From an uncultured Colwellia sp. (GTDB taxonomy: Bacteria; Pseudomonadota; Gammaproteobacteria; Enterobacterales; Alteromonadaceae), in contig CAJXQI010000020.1 of the NCBI GenBank assembly GCA_913058395.1, positions 31,254 to 95,253 of the forward strand: a stretch of DNA of 64,000 bases, given 5' to 3'. The position numbers were made by a program, and so were the translations under genes. Positions 39,001 to 47,595 of this stretch are shown piece after piece. Numbering within the stretch: the first letter of the stretch is position 1; every line of letters starts with the position of its first letter. Under the pieces are notes generated by a model. The model was not told where the DNA came from. It did no database searches and worked only from the letters and a program-made list of their open reading frames with translations.

Positions 39001-39554
39001 GTAGTTTAGTTGGCTCCCCTTTACATTTATCATCTCAAACATTTTTAGATAAAGATGGTTATTTGTTCTATCGATTAGACAATGGTTTACTAACAACTGT
39101 ATTTGAGCATGAAAATTATGAGTTTTGGGGCAACGGATTAAATATTCCAACCAATTCAGATGTGCAATTTATTCAATATGACGAAGATGATCAAATTGAA
39201 GTGGTGTTTGATTATTATACTTCAGGTGATGACGGTTCTAATATTCGAAAGTATGAAGTTGTCGATAGTTTATATTGGACAAAAGAAGTGCTCAAACCAG
39301 GTTTATCAGGTTACCAATCAGAATATTTTATTGGACAAGAATTGCAATCATGTATTATTGCGGATACTCACTGTAAAAATCGGATTGTTTTAAGGGATGG
39401 CCAGCTTGAAGTCAGAGATAAACTAAGCAGCGAAATCATTTATAAAAGCTTAACTTTTCCAGCTGGGATTGATGATTTAGCATTAAGGCACAATATAAAT
39501 GGTAGTATAAGCTATAGCTTATTGTTACTTAATGGCGTAACTGTTTACCATTAA
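36072..39554 (+). CDS. Large surface lipoprotein with PKD-like and FG-GAP/VCBS repeats
   Basis: A 1160-residue exported lipoprotein: the signal peptide ends ILSAC followed by GGGGSSSSS. Residues 20-300 have no recognised domain. About 310-395 look like a PKD or cadherin-type beta sandwich (SSDPDLDLLEFSWAV, VPGNYTIQLTVVDAQG), followed by a second sandwich. The rest holds FG-GAP/VCBS-type repeats with calcium-loop motifs DVNSDGTLD, DDIDNDGEIE, CDLDEDGYSD, NFDSDGDQE and LDLDGDGID, a likely beta propeller. GTG start with AAGGGA eight bases upstream. An adhesin or surface-binding role is inferred; its partner is unknown. Confidence 0.85.
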   Translation: MFNHSARCFFATAIVIILSACGGGGSSSSSNTPTIPTPPSDNLVKPSYTGASDIRHITADKATNLAFDLTIGFDLLHAMSFSDVYQQFFIHSDDDATASGSSDINCTSGSASIKEVSSTHLEVTYKQCVQGGVIANGLLDIYVTRAYASELMDMNIVPSLTMVDKASNELLDISGYIKVRQSNNSSFEHKATYQILLTNESNEQLYFNDFSAQVSLWGEHYGIDYSGEILSTEYGKLSLETTKLYDSNTLGFDLTVSAENTAYISVLLGKQLTVNLNENTIPLIIDLNNIPQSFFDDVNETPQAELTASTTSSSRMEEIVISAANSSDPDLDLLEFSWAVTNAPANAVWNIGDSATPTFSANVPGNYTIQLTVVDAQGLTNTVTIVITIEKLPPAFTIEMDAPTIDINAIAKGQALVSNDALDGPFEYHIVYGPYGMTIDEHGQIEWSAHIMDFGSSTDVNFSIAVSNSDKATSASSTISVSSSPDYTENRLFKNIEKILPSAQYSHEGVISHQSKEQFIGAINYPDTFSSRIFLDENNAIDIELVKKSMPAEFRYAASFDVNSDGTLDYFLVSEDYIDGDALWYLWLEDGVTGDRSKIITMNGHRGSFTGLGYFYFDDIDNDGEIEMTISTTLSRGELRKIRSYDLATFELENTIEAIEGKHVGYCDLDEDGYSDVITNKEIYSLKTGELIDEIGSNYQDIKFLNTGGSCLLMSNNTTYKFEDGSLQTHTTEIESSFFIGNFDSDGDQEVLFIEARTFEADKWFLANVDHNGNFSISESSIPENMFFSAHSGTSKVLSVLDLDGDGIDELLAYVSYQDDELPLNATGLSALSIQGNNLIEKYTSAKFDNTYSRLSNIAQLHDDNTVTVNTSDAAIKLDDDKQWVEFDNSTGWTAGNILVTEVVNNELFYYASLPTPYANGLAKYDNTGAMLWSNQINDISVYTEVVITNDKLLVKNTGDSYIVNKNDGTFIDSNFGSLVGSPLHLSSQTFLDKDGYLFYRLDNGLLTTVFEHENYEFWGNGLNIPTNSDVQFIQYDEDDQIEVVFDYYTSGDDGSNIRKYEVVDSLYWTKEVLKPGLSGYQSEYFIGQELQSCIIADTHCKNRIVLRDGQLEVRDKLSSEIIYKSLTFPAGIDDLALRHNINGSISYSLLLLNGVTVYH

Positions 39555-39896
39555 CGAATGTTGTAGACAGTCTATTGTAATAGGCTGTCTACATAAAAAC
39601 CAAAGGTTTACTTTGTATCCAATTACCTATATAGTGCGCTCGTTAATTATTCCCATCTAGTTTATTTAACCGATTGTTTATTAAAATCGCGTTTTGTCTT
39701 TCCCTTTCACAGTTAGTCATCACATAATTTATTAAGCTTAAATTATTGTTAGTTTTGCGAGCAAGTGTCTCGTAAAAATTGTTATTCTTTAAAGTTTTAT
39801 TCTGAAAAATTAAACTCAAGAAATATCAAAGTTTCACGCCACAATAATATAGCTTTTGTTGTTTATGCGCATAGGCGCACATTAAAAGAGTTTATT
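39555..39896 (+). other. Intergenic stretch with hairpin after large lipoprotein gene
   Basis: At 39562-39593 a stem TGTAGACAG...CTGTCTACA with an inner CTA/TAG pair follows the lipoprotein gene; it is a probable terminator with a poor T-tract. The remaining ~300 AT-rich bases hold no gene I can support; the open frame from 39765 into the next gene does not look like protein. Confidence 0.5.
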
Positions 39897-40064
39897 ATGT
39901 CTTATACATATCAAGGTACGATCTATTCGATCGCATCACCGGTTCGATCAATTTCTGTTAACAAAAACAATGTAGCAGTGACAGATCAGCAGGGCACAAA
40001 ATTAATCCAGTTTACTAACGTAAATGATTCAAAATCTTTTTTAGCATGGATTTACCAAAGCTAA
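39897..40064 (+). CDS. Small uncharacterised protein
   Basis: A 55-residue protein from the ATG at 39897 (MSYTYQGTIYSIASPVRS), with AAGAG upstream. It looks like a small beta-rich domain: alternating hydrophobic strands, a VAVTDQQGTKLIQF stretch and a C-terminal LAWIYQS. The frame continues upstream to 39765 but that part is Lys/Asn/Tyr-rich and unlikely to be translated. No family recognised. A hairpin follows, so it is a single-gene unit. Confidence 0.55.
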   Translation: MSYTYQGTIYSIASPVRSISVNKNNVAVTDQQGTKLIQFTNVNDSKSFLAWIYQS

Positions 40065-40071
40065 AATTACT

Positions 40072-40097
40072 AGGCTGATTAATGAGTAAATCAGCCT
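40072..40097 (+). terminator. Hairpin after small gene
   Basis: AGGCTGATT and its complement form a 9-bp stem seven bases after the stop codon at 40064. The T-tract is weak. Confidence 0.5.
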
Positions 40098-40159
40098 GAA
40101 GCAACGACATCGTGCTTTCTTGAATTATCCACCAAGAAAACTTATCTACTAAACAGCAT

Positions 40160-40912
40160 TTACCGACTGAATAGAACCCGTTTAAGTTTTGTTTTTACTG
40201 AGCGCCAATGAGTTACAGGCTTAGTTGGCGCTAAGTTAACCAATTTTTGCCATTCGTTATCTGATAATTGCACTTTATCGCCATGTGCCAATATCAGTGA
40301 TTGAGCATTCAGCGCTTTAATTTTATTTAGTGATGAAAGATACTTTTTCGGATAAAACACTGGGTAGGGGGGAATAAATGCTTCTCTCACTTTAACCATT
40401 AAATCTGCAACATAAATTTGGTCACTAGGCTTATGGTGTAGTGATATATCTCTATCGGTATGGCCTTGCGTAAAGTGCACCTGCCAATCATCAAAGCCAG
40501 GTAAATAAACTTGATCGCTCAAGTAATAATCAGGTGTTAAGGTACTTGGGTAATAAACAAACTTTTTCACTTTTTTCTTACGACCAGCTACCCACAAAGT
40601 TAGCAATACATCCGTTAAGTGCATTAACTTGCCATCAATTCCTGAATACCACTGTCCAGCCACGTTAGATGCGGCTATTTTGCAGCCATACTTTTTTCTT
40701 AAAAACCTTGCAGCGCCCGCGTGATCTGGGTGCATATGCGTAACAACAATTAGTGCTAAATCAGTCATTTTACGATTGAGTTTGTTGATAATAAAGTCTT
40801 CAATAACGTCAATGTCAGCACGACAACAGCCATCAAGTAAAAGTAATTTATCGTGGTATTCAGCAATTAAAATACGCTGAATGTAACCATCAAGTGAATG
40901 AAGTTGATGCAT
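40160..40912 (-). CDS. MBL-fold metallohydrolase
   Basis: A 250-residue metallo-beta-lactamase-fold protein. Zinc ligands are visible as THMHPDHAG (HxHxDH), the HFTQGHTDRD histidine, VADLMV (Asp) and LAHGD at the end. It lacks a signal peptide. AAGG lies five bases before the ATG. A basic C-terminus (WRSVKTKLKRVLFSR) is unusual and could bind membrane or nucleic acid. The substrate is not evident. The SRPBCC gene upstream is on the same strand, 82 bases away. Confidence 0.85.
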   Translation of the reverse strand: MHQLHSLDGYIQRILIAEYHDKLLLLDGCCRADIDVIEDFIINKLNRKMTDLALIVVTHMHPDHAGAARFLRKKYGCKIAASNVAGQWYSGIDGKLMHLTDVLLTLWVAGRKKKVKKFVYYPSTLTPDYYLSDQVYLPGFDDWQVHFTQGHTDRDISLHHKPSDQIYVADLMVKVREAFIPPYPVFYPKKYLSSLNKIKALNAQSLILAHGDKVQLSDNEWQKLVNLAPTKPVTHWRSVKTKLKRVLFSR

Positions 40913-40994
40913 TAAAACCTTGGTTGTTCAGTAACTAGTGCTTTTAAACTACCTTGTTTTGAATTCTCATTCAACAGGTTAGACCAGTGTTCGG

Positions 40995-41522
40995 CTATTG
41001 CTTAAGCTCTACTTGGCCAGTATTCAGTAAATTAGTTAATCGAGTTACCTGTATTCGTTGTACCTTATCAACAATGGGAGCAAGTTTGGTCATGCCGCCG
41101 CTAACGTAACCAGAAACTTGATAATGGAAAGTGATTTTAGTGTTGTTTTCATCAATGGCTTCGAATTTCCATGACATGCCGCCATTGATTCCCATCATTT
41201 GCAATGGGCCTAATCCACCAAGCATTTTTATTTCGTTGTTTGGGTCAACGTAAGATACGGTCATGTGGTTGGCTTGTTTTTCATTGTCCTGTTCGCAAAA
41301 ACAGCCGCCAACTGTCGGCGTGATTGTAAGGTTTTCAGCTTTGCCAAACCAAGTATGATCAGGGTGCCACCATTTATCGACCCGCAAAAACTGCTGATAT
41401 GCCGTTTTTTGATTAACCTTAACTTGGCGTTCAATTTTAATTTGAAAACCATGGTTATCACTGCCAATAACCTGGGCGAAGCTAATGAATGGGGTAAGTG
41501 CGAGTAATAAAAGTAAGCGCAT
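40995..41522 (-). CDS. Exported SRPBCC (START-like) family protein
   Basis: A 175-residue protein with a clear signal peptide (MRLLLLLALTPFISFAQ) and a body typical of the SRPBCC/Bet v 1-like fold: VNQKTAYQQFLRVDKWWHPDHTW early, GGCFCEQ in the middle and MSWKFEAIDENNTKITFHYQV near the end (each part of the usual strand pattern). AGGAATAAATT precedes the ATG. An exported member is less common than the cytosolic ones. Ligand unknown. Confidence 0.8.
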   Translation of the reverse strand: MRLLLLLALTPFISFAQVIGSDNHGFQIKIERQVKVNQKTAYQQFLRVDKWWHPDHTWFGKAENLTITPTVGGCFCEQDNEKQANHMTVSYVDPNNEIKMLGGLGPLQMMGINGGMSWKFEAIDENNTKITFHYQVSGYVSGGMTKLAPIVDKVQRIQVTRLTNLLNTGQVELKQ

Positions 41523-41741
41523 AATTTATTCCTATGGGGGATATAAGCGATTGGCCAAACGAATAATGTAGCAGGCTGTTGGAAGTACTGCTAGCTTGAC
41601 TGCGTTGATAGTTACAGGATAACGCTTCTATATAGATGATTTTAATATTGAATATGTCAACCCAAGTGCATTGAGTCATAGTATTTATGATAGCTGAATC
41701 ATACAATGGTTACTCATACATTTTTGTAGGTTGAAAATTGC

Positions 41742-42629
41742 TTGGAAATTTGGATTTACTTCACTTTGCTTGCCGCTTTAATGCAAGCAATTCGCACGGC
41801 TGGGCAAAAGCAGCTGACACAGCACTTGAATGCGATGGCAACAACAGGTGTTAGGTATATTTATGCTTTACCGTTTGCCCTGTTATATTTATGGTGGATG
41901 CTAGATTATCGCGAATTGCCGATGCCGACATTACATGGGCAATTCTTGCAATATGCACTTATCGCCTGTGTCATGCAAATTATTGGTACGGTTTGTTTGG
42001 TTGCAGCATTTAAGTATCGTAATTTTGCTGTTGCGACCAGTTTGGCTAAAACGGAAGCTATTCAAGTAGCTGTTGTTGGTGTTGCACTTTTTTCAGCAAG
42101 CTTGACGGGGCTAGGCTGGCTTTCAGTGGTTATTGGCGTAATTGGTGTATTGCTGGTTTCAAAAGTTAAATTTACCTTGCGCGATATTTTTCAAAATCCA
42201 GGTGCTGGCTTTGGCCTTGCCTCTGGTTTAGCTTTAGCCATAACTACTTTGCTAATTCGTCAGTCGAGCCTAGCGCTTAATACCGACTTAATGTTGAGTG
42301 CAGCGGTAACCTTGGCTTTTATGATCACGGTGCAGTCGTTAATTTCTGTTATTTACATCTTTGTTCAAGATAAACAACAATTCATCACCATGTTTAGTCA
42401 ATGGCGATTGTGTTTATTTGTTGGCATTACCAGTGTTATGGGGTCAATTGGCTGGTTTACCGCGACAAGCTTTCAAACTGCCGCCTATGTAAAAGCATTA
42501 GGGCAGGTAGAATTTTTTATTACCTTGTTTATTACTTATCGTATTTTTAAAGAGACAATATCGCTTGTAGAATATGTAGGCATGTTTCTTATCATTGCTA
42601 GCGTAGTGATTCTATTACTTTGGGCCTAG
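41742..42629 (+). CDS. DMT superfamily (EamA-like) transporter
   Basis: A 295-residue inner-membrane protein with ten hydrophobic helices arranged as two repeats, the drug/metabolite transporter layout. The GVRYIYALPFALLYLW and AVATSLAKTEAIQVAV segments fit the first repeat and KALGQVEFFITLFI the second. The start is a TTG with a weak upstream GG; no ATG or GTG is better placed. Substrate unknown. Single gene. Confidence 0.85.
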   Translation: MEIWIYFTLLAALMQAIRTAGQKQLTQHLNAMATTGVRYIYALPFALLYLWWMLDYRELPMPTLHGQFLQYALIACVMQIIGTVCLVAAFKYRNFAVATSLAKTEAIQVAVVGVALFSASLTGLGWLSVVIGVIGVLLVSKVKFTLRDIFQNPGAGFGLASGLALAITTLLIRQSSLALNTDLMLSAAVTLAFMITVQSLISVIYIFVQDKQQFITMFSQWRLCLFVGITSVMGSIGWFTATSFQTAAYVKALGQVEFFITLFITYRIFKETISLVEYVGMFLIIASVVILLLWA

Positions 42630-42752
42630 TATAAACAGCCCTGACGTATGCTAGGTAATTGATTGTGGTGTGCCTAATAGTATTTTGCTAAACTCTCGGC
42701 AAATATTTTCACCATTTTTATGGTGAGCGACGAAAACTTGTTTGGAAATAAA

Positions 42753-43247
42753 ATGAAAATTACTGATAAAACCGTTGTTCAGTTTCACTACACTCTTAAA
42801 GATGAAGCTGGCGTTGAAATAGAAAATTCACATGCTACAGATCCACTAGCTTATCTACACGGTTATAAAAACATGTTAGTTGGCGTAGAAAATGCGTTAA
42901 CAGGCAAAGAAACTGGCGAGAAGTTTTCAGTTACATTACAACCAGCAGATGCATACGGCGAACGCCAAGAAGACGCGATTCAACGTGTACCAGTCAAGCA
43001 CTTACAAGGTTTACCTACGCCAAGCGCAAAATGGAAAGCAGGAATGACTGCAGTAGTAAATACTGACGGTGGTCAACGCCAAGTTACTGTTATTAAAGCA
43101 GGTAAATTCATGATCACGGTTGATATTAATCCGCCATTGGCAGGTAAAGTATTAACTTTTGACTTAGAAGTTGTTGACGTACGCGAAGCAACTGCTGAAG
43201 AAATTGAACATGGCCATGCCCACGGCGCAGGCGGTCACCAGCACTAA
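42753..43247 (+). CDS. FKBP-type peptidyl-prolyl isomerase, SlyD-like
   Basis: A 164-residue prolyl isomerase/chaperone. It shows the SlyD-type FKBP with an inserted chaperone flap: VVQFHYTLKDEAG, DPLAYLHGYKNMLVGVENAL, KFSVTLQPADAYGER and the insert up to LTFDLEVVDVREAT. The C-terminus is short and His-rich (HGHAHGAGGHQH), which may bind nickel as in SlyD but without its long Cys/His tail. The ATG at 42753 follows GGA; the frame extends 11 codons upstream without support. A strong terminator follows. Confidence 0.93.
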   Translation: MKITDKTVVQFHYTLKDEAGVEIENSHATDPLAYLHGYKNMLVGVENALTGKETGEKFSVTLQPADAYGERQEDAIQRVPVKHLQGLPTPSAKWKAGMTAVVNTDGGQRQVTVIKAGKFMITVDINPPLAGKVLTFDLEVVDVREATAEEIEHGHAHGAGGHQH

Positions 43248-43271
43248 GCAATCCATTGCTTTATCGCTTAT

Positions 43272-43297
43272 AAAACCGGCTATTTGCCGGTTTTTTT
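43272..43297 (+). terminator. Intrinsic terminator after FKBP gene
   Basis: Stem AAAACCGGC, loop TATTT, complement, then seven T residues, 24 bases after the stop codon. Confidence 0.93.
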
Positions 43298-43476
43298 ATA
43301 TCTTAGAAAAGATGTTTTTAAGCAAACATTTTTGCTCTTAACTTGGCTTAAGCTTTCTTAATTGTTGTTTAGCTGAATAAACTTTCAGTTTATCGAATTC
43401 ACTTGAACATTTTTTTGCCATACTGTTATTGTCTCTATTACATCCAGATCAAAACAATAACAATAAGGCTTAGCAA

Positions 43477-44781
43477 ATGTTTACATTCAAATCTTCAATG
43501 ACAACGATAGCGCTATTAGTTAGTGCAGCATTGTCTCCGTCAGTTTTGGCAGATACTTCAGTTATTCATGCAGGAGAGTTACTTGTTGTTGCAGGTGAAG
43601 CTCCACTAAAAAAGCAAACGCTAGTGATCACCGACGGTAAAATATCAGCACTTAAATCGGGTTTTGTTGCGGCAAGTAACTTTGCGAATGATGCGCAGTT
43701 AATTGATTTATCATCAAGTTTTGTTATGCCTGGACTAATGGATATGCATGTTCATCTACAAGGTGAACTTGGGCCAAATAATGATAGTGAAATGGTCAAT
43801 ATGTCTGACGCAGATACGCTAATGAAGAGTGCTTATTTTGCCAAGAAAACATTGATGGCTGGCTTTACTACCGTACGTGACTTGGGCAGTAGTGCAGAAC
43901 AAAGTTATGCTTTACGTGACGGTATTAAACGCGGCTGGGTTGAAGGGCCAACCATTGTTGCTGCAGGATCAAGTGTTGCGGTTACCGGTGGCCATGGTGA
44001 TGTAGATGGTATGGCACCAGATTTAATGGAGCTTCACACTGCAAAAACCGTTTGTGATGGACCTTATGACTGTCGAAGAGCAACACGTAGAGCAATAAAA
44101 TTCGGTGCTGATGTTATTAAAATCACTTCAACTGGTGGTGTATTGTCTGATACCGATACCGGCACAGGCCAACAAATGGCTGATGATGAAATTAAAGAAG
44201 TGGTTGATACCGCTCACTCACTTGGACGTAAAGTTGCTAGCCATGCCCATGCAGCTGCCGGCATAAATGCAGCTTTACGTGCAGGCGTTGATAGTATTGA
44301 ACATGGTAGTTATGCCAATGAAGAAAGTATTAAATTATTTAAAAAAGGTGGTGCTTATTTAGTACCTACGCTGATGGCTGGAGATACCGTTGTTAATTTG
44401 GCTAAGACAACTAATTTTATGTCGCCGGAAATCAAAGCAAAAGCCATCCGTGTTGGTGGTGATATGATAGAGAACTTTAAACGCTCTTATAAAGCAGGTG
44501 TGAAAATAGCATATGGTACTGACAGCGGTGTTTCAAAACACGGTACCAACGCCAGAGAAGCAGAGTTGATGTTTAAAGCTGGCATGACACCGCAAGATAT
44601 TTTGGTTTCAGCAACACTTCACGCTGCTGATCTTATCGGAAAATCAAAAAGCTTAGGTACACTTGAAATAGGGAAAGTTGCCGATATTATTGCCACCGAT
44701 GCTAGCCCATTAAATGACATAAAAGAGCTACTTGATGTTGATTTTGTGATGAAATCAGGCAAGGTCGTTAAACAGCAATAG
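43477..44781 (+). CDS. Secreted metal-dependent amidohydrolase
   Basis: A 434-residue exported enzyme of the amidohydrolase superfamily, close to the imidazolonepropionase/Xaa-Pro-dipeptidase-like group that includes secreted carboxypeptidases for C-terminal Arg or Lys. A signal peptide (cleavage near SVLADTS) is followed by metal-site motifs DMHVHLQG, VIKITSTGG (carboxylated Lys), ASHAHA, IEHGSY and YGTDSGV. The STGGVLSD stretch is typical of this prolidase group. AAGG precedes the ATG. Single gene with its own terminator. Peptide specificity is not readable. Confidence 0.88.
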   Translation: MFTFKSSMTTIALLVSAALSPSVLADTSVIHAGELLVVAGEAPLKKQTLVITDGKISALKSGFVAASNFANDAQLIDLSSSFVMPGLMDMHVHLQGELGPNNDSEMVNMSDADTLMKSAYFAKKTLMAGFTTVRDLGSSAEQSYALRDGIKRGWVEGPTIVAAGSSVAVTGGHGDVDGMAPDLMELHTAKTVCDGPYDCRRATRRAIKFGADVIKITSTGGVLSDTDTGTGQQMADDEIKEVVDTAHSLGRKVASHAHAAAGINAALRAGVDSIEHGSYANEESIKLFKKGGAYLVPTLMAGDTVVNLAKTTNFMSPEIKAKAIRVGGDMIENFKRSYKAGVKIAYGTDSGVSKHGTNAREAELMFKAGMTPQDILVSATLHAADLIGKSKSLGTLEIGKVADIIATDASPLNDIKELLDVDFVMKSGKVVKQQ

Positions 44782-44845
44782 TCGATAGAATCAGTTACCT
44801 TTACGTGACTGATTAAAAATACTCGATAAACATTAGGTTAAACAT

Positions 44846-44876
44846 AAAGGCTGTTTTAATAACAGCCTTTATTTTT
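44846..44876 (+). terminator. Intrinsic terminator after amidohydrolase
   Basis: AAAGGCTGTT, loop TTAAT, complement, then ATTTTT. The hairpin begins 64 bases after the stop codon. Confidence 0.85.
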
Positions 44877-44881
44877 AGGCC

Positions 44882-44935
44882 TCTCTGATGCCTCCTCTCT
44901 TTCGAAGCATCAGTGCATCCATGCATATCGATGAA
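44882..44935 (-). repeat. Dispersed copy of the 57.9-kb repeat family
   Basis: Read on the minus strand these bases match the start of the repeat unit at 57971 over about 50 positions, including the block TGCATGGATGCACT followed by ATGC, TCGAAAG and AGG with a few substitutions. The copy stands alone between a terminator and a convergent gene end. Confidence 0.75.
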
Positions 44936-45029
44936 GAGTCAATGTTTGTTGTCGATAAGAGTACTCGACTACTTTATTTTGAAGGTATCTTGATGCTATG
45001 GATGGCAAAGAATGATGTGCTAAGTGAAT

Positions 45030-45929
45030 TCACCTTCGTTTAATGACACCTGTTGTTAATGCCACGCCAATTAGTATCACCACACCACCAAGCAACATAG
45101 TTAAACTGATCTTCTCGTCTAGAAATATTGCGCCCCAAAGAATGCCAAAAGCAGGAATTAAATAAGTCACTGAAATGGCTTTTGCTGGGCCTAATTGCGC
45201 GATTAAGCGGAAAAATAGAATATAAGCCACACCAGTACAGATAGTACCAATTAATAACACTGAGCCTATGGCTGCTGAACTTGGCATTGTTTCAGGAATA
45301 AAAAATAAACTAATCGGCAAAAGAATTACTGTCGCAGAAATTTGACTGCCAGCGGCTAGTGCTAAAGGTTTAATACCTGTGAAGTGCTTTTTGGTGTAGT
45401 TGGCAGAAATACCGTAGCACATGGCGGCGAGTAGGGCGGCTAATGTTGGCACCAAGGCGTTAGTACTGTTATCTTGTCGTGCAGAATCACCAAAGTGCAA
45501 ATTTTCTGAGACCAATAAATAGACGCCGATAAAGCCAATAATTAAGCCGATGGTCGCACTGAGTGTTAATTTATCTTTTAGCCAAAAATACGCAACGATA
45601 GCGCCGAACATTGGCGTTGTTGCATTGATCACCGATGTTGTCCCTGCTGTTAACGTCAGCGTAGCATAACCAAATAACGCAAATGGAATTGCCGTGTTTA
45701 ATGCGCCAACCACGAAAATCTGTCGCCATCGTCCTGCCAAGGCATTCGTTTGTTGATACTTTATTAAACATAAATATAAAAATAGTGCGGCGATACCAGT
45801 GCGTAATGCGGTAAACAGAAAAGGCCCAAACTCAGGACTACCAACACGCATAAACATAAATGAAGCGCCCCATAAGGCAGCTAAAGTAACTAATTCTATA
45901 CCTGATTGGTAATTTTGTAGTGCTTTCAA
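45030..45929 (-). CDS. EamA family (DMT) transporter
   Basis: A 299-residue protein with ten predicted helices in two EamA repeats: the N-terminal ALWGASFMFMRVG and the IPFALFGYATLTLTAG and VINATTPMFGAIVAY segments are characteristic, as is PAKAISVTYLIPAFGILWG in the second half. It probably exports an amino acid or metabolite. The start is a TTG preceded by GAG. Single gene. Confidence 0.9.
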   Translation of the reverse strand: MKALQNYQSGIELVTLAALWGASFMFMRVGSPEFGPFLFTALRTGIAALFLYLCLIKYQQTNALAGRWRQIFVVGALNTAIPFALFGYATLTLTAGTTSVINATTPMFGAIVAYFWLKDKLTLSATIGLIIGFIGVYLLVSENLHFGDSARQDNSTNALVPTLAALLAAMCYGISANYTKKHFTGIKPLALAAGSQISATVILLPISLFFIPETMPSSAAIGSVLLIGTICTGVAYILFFRLIAQLGPAKAISVTYLIPAFGILWGAIFLDEKISLTMLLGGVVILIGVALTTGVIKRR

Positions 45930-46110
45930 TGGTTATTGCTCATTTTATTGTTATCACCGCTTGGGCAAAGTTTACATGATTATCTTTACCTTAATCGCGG
46001 TAATCGGACTTTATACTTTAATTATTATAAGTCATTATTTTAATAGTAAATATCACTGATTTTATCGAGATGTTTTGTTATTATCCTGCTAATTCTAAAT
46101 TAATCTTGGT

Positions 46111-47595
46111 ATGCCATTGCGCTTATTTATTATTTTGTGTCTCCTTGCGAGCCACTTTAGCTATGCCGATTCATGGCTTAATAAAGTGAAATCTGGCTAT
46201 AAGCAAGTAAAAGAAAGCGTTACATCGCAATCAAATAAAGAAAGCAAACCGACAATTTCATTGCCAAATAATATGCCTGAGGATTGGCATTATAGTTATT
46301 TTCAAGAGCCTATTTTTGATTCCAAAATTGCCATTTTACAAACGGGCATGCAACATAAACAAAGTATTTTATTGGTACATGGTCTTGGGCAATTGGGCAT
46401 GAAAGATTGGTATTCTACAATCCCTTTTTTAGCTAAAAAATATCATATTATTGCTATAGATTTACCGGGATTTGGTTATTCTGAAAAACCTTCAGGGCGA
46501 TATTCACCGACAAATTATGCTCTCATTTTAAATGCAGTTGTCGAAACCTTTTCTAAGCAGAAATTAAATGTTATTGGTCATTCAATGGGGGGGGCGGTAA
46601 GTCTTCGTTTTAGTGCTATAACCACTAAACCAATAGATAAATTAGTTCTTGTTGATGTCGCTGGGATTTTGGAAAAAACAGCCTTTATTAAACATACAAG
46701 TAAGCTACCCGTTAATGAAAATATTATCCCACCAGTATTTAAAAATATAATGGTGCAATTGAATGATGTTGGCGGTTCGATAGTTGAAATGACCAGTATA
46801 AATTCTATTTCTAAATTTATTGAAAGTAGTGATTTAACATGGGATCTTGTTAAGAGTAACTCCAATATAAATGCTGCAGTTAGCTTAATTGAAGAGGACT
46901 TTAGTCAATTACTGCCTCAAATTGATGTCGATACCACCATAATTTGGGGCGAGCTTGATAATGTCGCACCATTGCGCACTGGAAAAGTGTTGGGTGTACA
47001 AATAAAAGGCGCTAAATTGCATGTAATAAAAGGTGCTGATCACGTACCCATGAAAAGTCATAGTGATGAATTTCAACACTTATTGGCTTCAGCATTAGCT
47101 CCTTCAAAGGTAAGTAAGGCTCCAAAACTAGTATCGAATACAGATAAAAAAACAAACTTACTCTGTGATGGTAAAAATGATCAAATATATTCAGGTTCGT
47201 ATAACGAGATAATATTAAAAAATTGCAGCAATATTCAATTAATTAATATAAATGCAAATAAAATGGATGTTATTGATTCATTGGTTAATGCAGAAAACCT
47301 AACTCTTCACAGTGAAGGGCGTGCGTTAACGGCAATAGAGTCAGTCATAAATATGACTAATGCTAAAATTGAAACGCAACAAGCTCTCAAGCTTTCGGGT
47401 AGTAGGGTTGATGCTGCTGGTGTTGAGCTTATTGCTTTTAAAAATAGTATTAACGTTGATGTTGAATCTAAAATAATTTTCTCAGTATCCTCTATTCATG
47501 ACAAGTTTTACCAAGGAACTGTACACGGAGCATTTAAATTGAAAGAACAAAACATATCTCAACTACTTAATAAAAATGAAAAAAATGTTAACTAA
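46111..47595 (+). CDS. Exported alpha/beta hydrolase with beta-helix-like C-terminal extension
   Basis: A 494-residue protein in two parts. After a signal peptide (MPLRLFIILCLLASHFSYA) an alpha/beta-hydrolase domain spans about 55-330: HGLGQLGMKDW (oxyanion region), GHSMGGA (nucleophile Ser158), WGELDNVAPL (acid) and GADHVPM (His). The last ~145 residues have alternating short strands (IILKNCSNIQLINI, AENLTLHSEGRALTA, ALKLSGSRVDAAG) that look like a right-handed beta helix; I know no named family for this tail. An eight-G run encodes the nucleophile elbow. The next gene overlaps by 20 bases. Confidence 0.82.
   Translation: MPLRLFIILCLLASHFSYADSWLNKVKSGYKQVKESVTSQSNKESKPTISLPNNMPEDWHYSYFQEPIFDSKIAILQTGMQHKQSILLVHGLGQLGMKDWYSTIPFLAKKYHIIAIDLPGFGYSEKPSGRYSPTNYALILNAVVETFSKQKLNVIGHSMGGAVSLRFSAITTKPIDKLVLVDVAGILEKTAFIKHTSKLPVNENIIPPVFKNIMVQLNDVGGSIVEMTSINSISKFIESSDLTWDLVKSNSNINAAVSLIEEDFSQLLPQIDVDTTIIWGELDNVAPLRTGKVLGVQIKGAKLHVIKGADHVPMKSHSDEFQHLLASALAPSKVSKAPKLVSNTDKKTNLLCDGKNDQIYSGSYNEIILKNCSNIQLININANKMDVIDSLVNAENLTLHSEGRALTAIESVINMTNAKIETQQALKLSGSRVDAAGVELIAFKNSINVDVESKIIFSVSSIHDKFYQGTVHGAFKLKEQNISQLLNKNEKNVN

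Noticed and set aside
39765..39896. Upstream in-frame extension of the 55-residue gene
   Set aside because: The added residues are a Lys/Asn/Ser mix without structure, while AAGAG supports the ATG at 39897.
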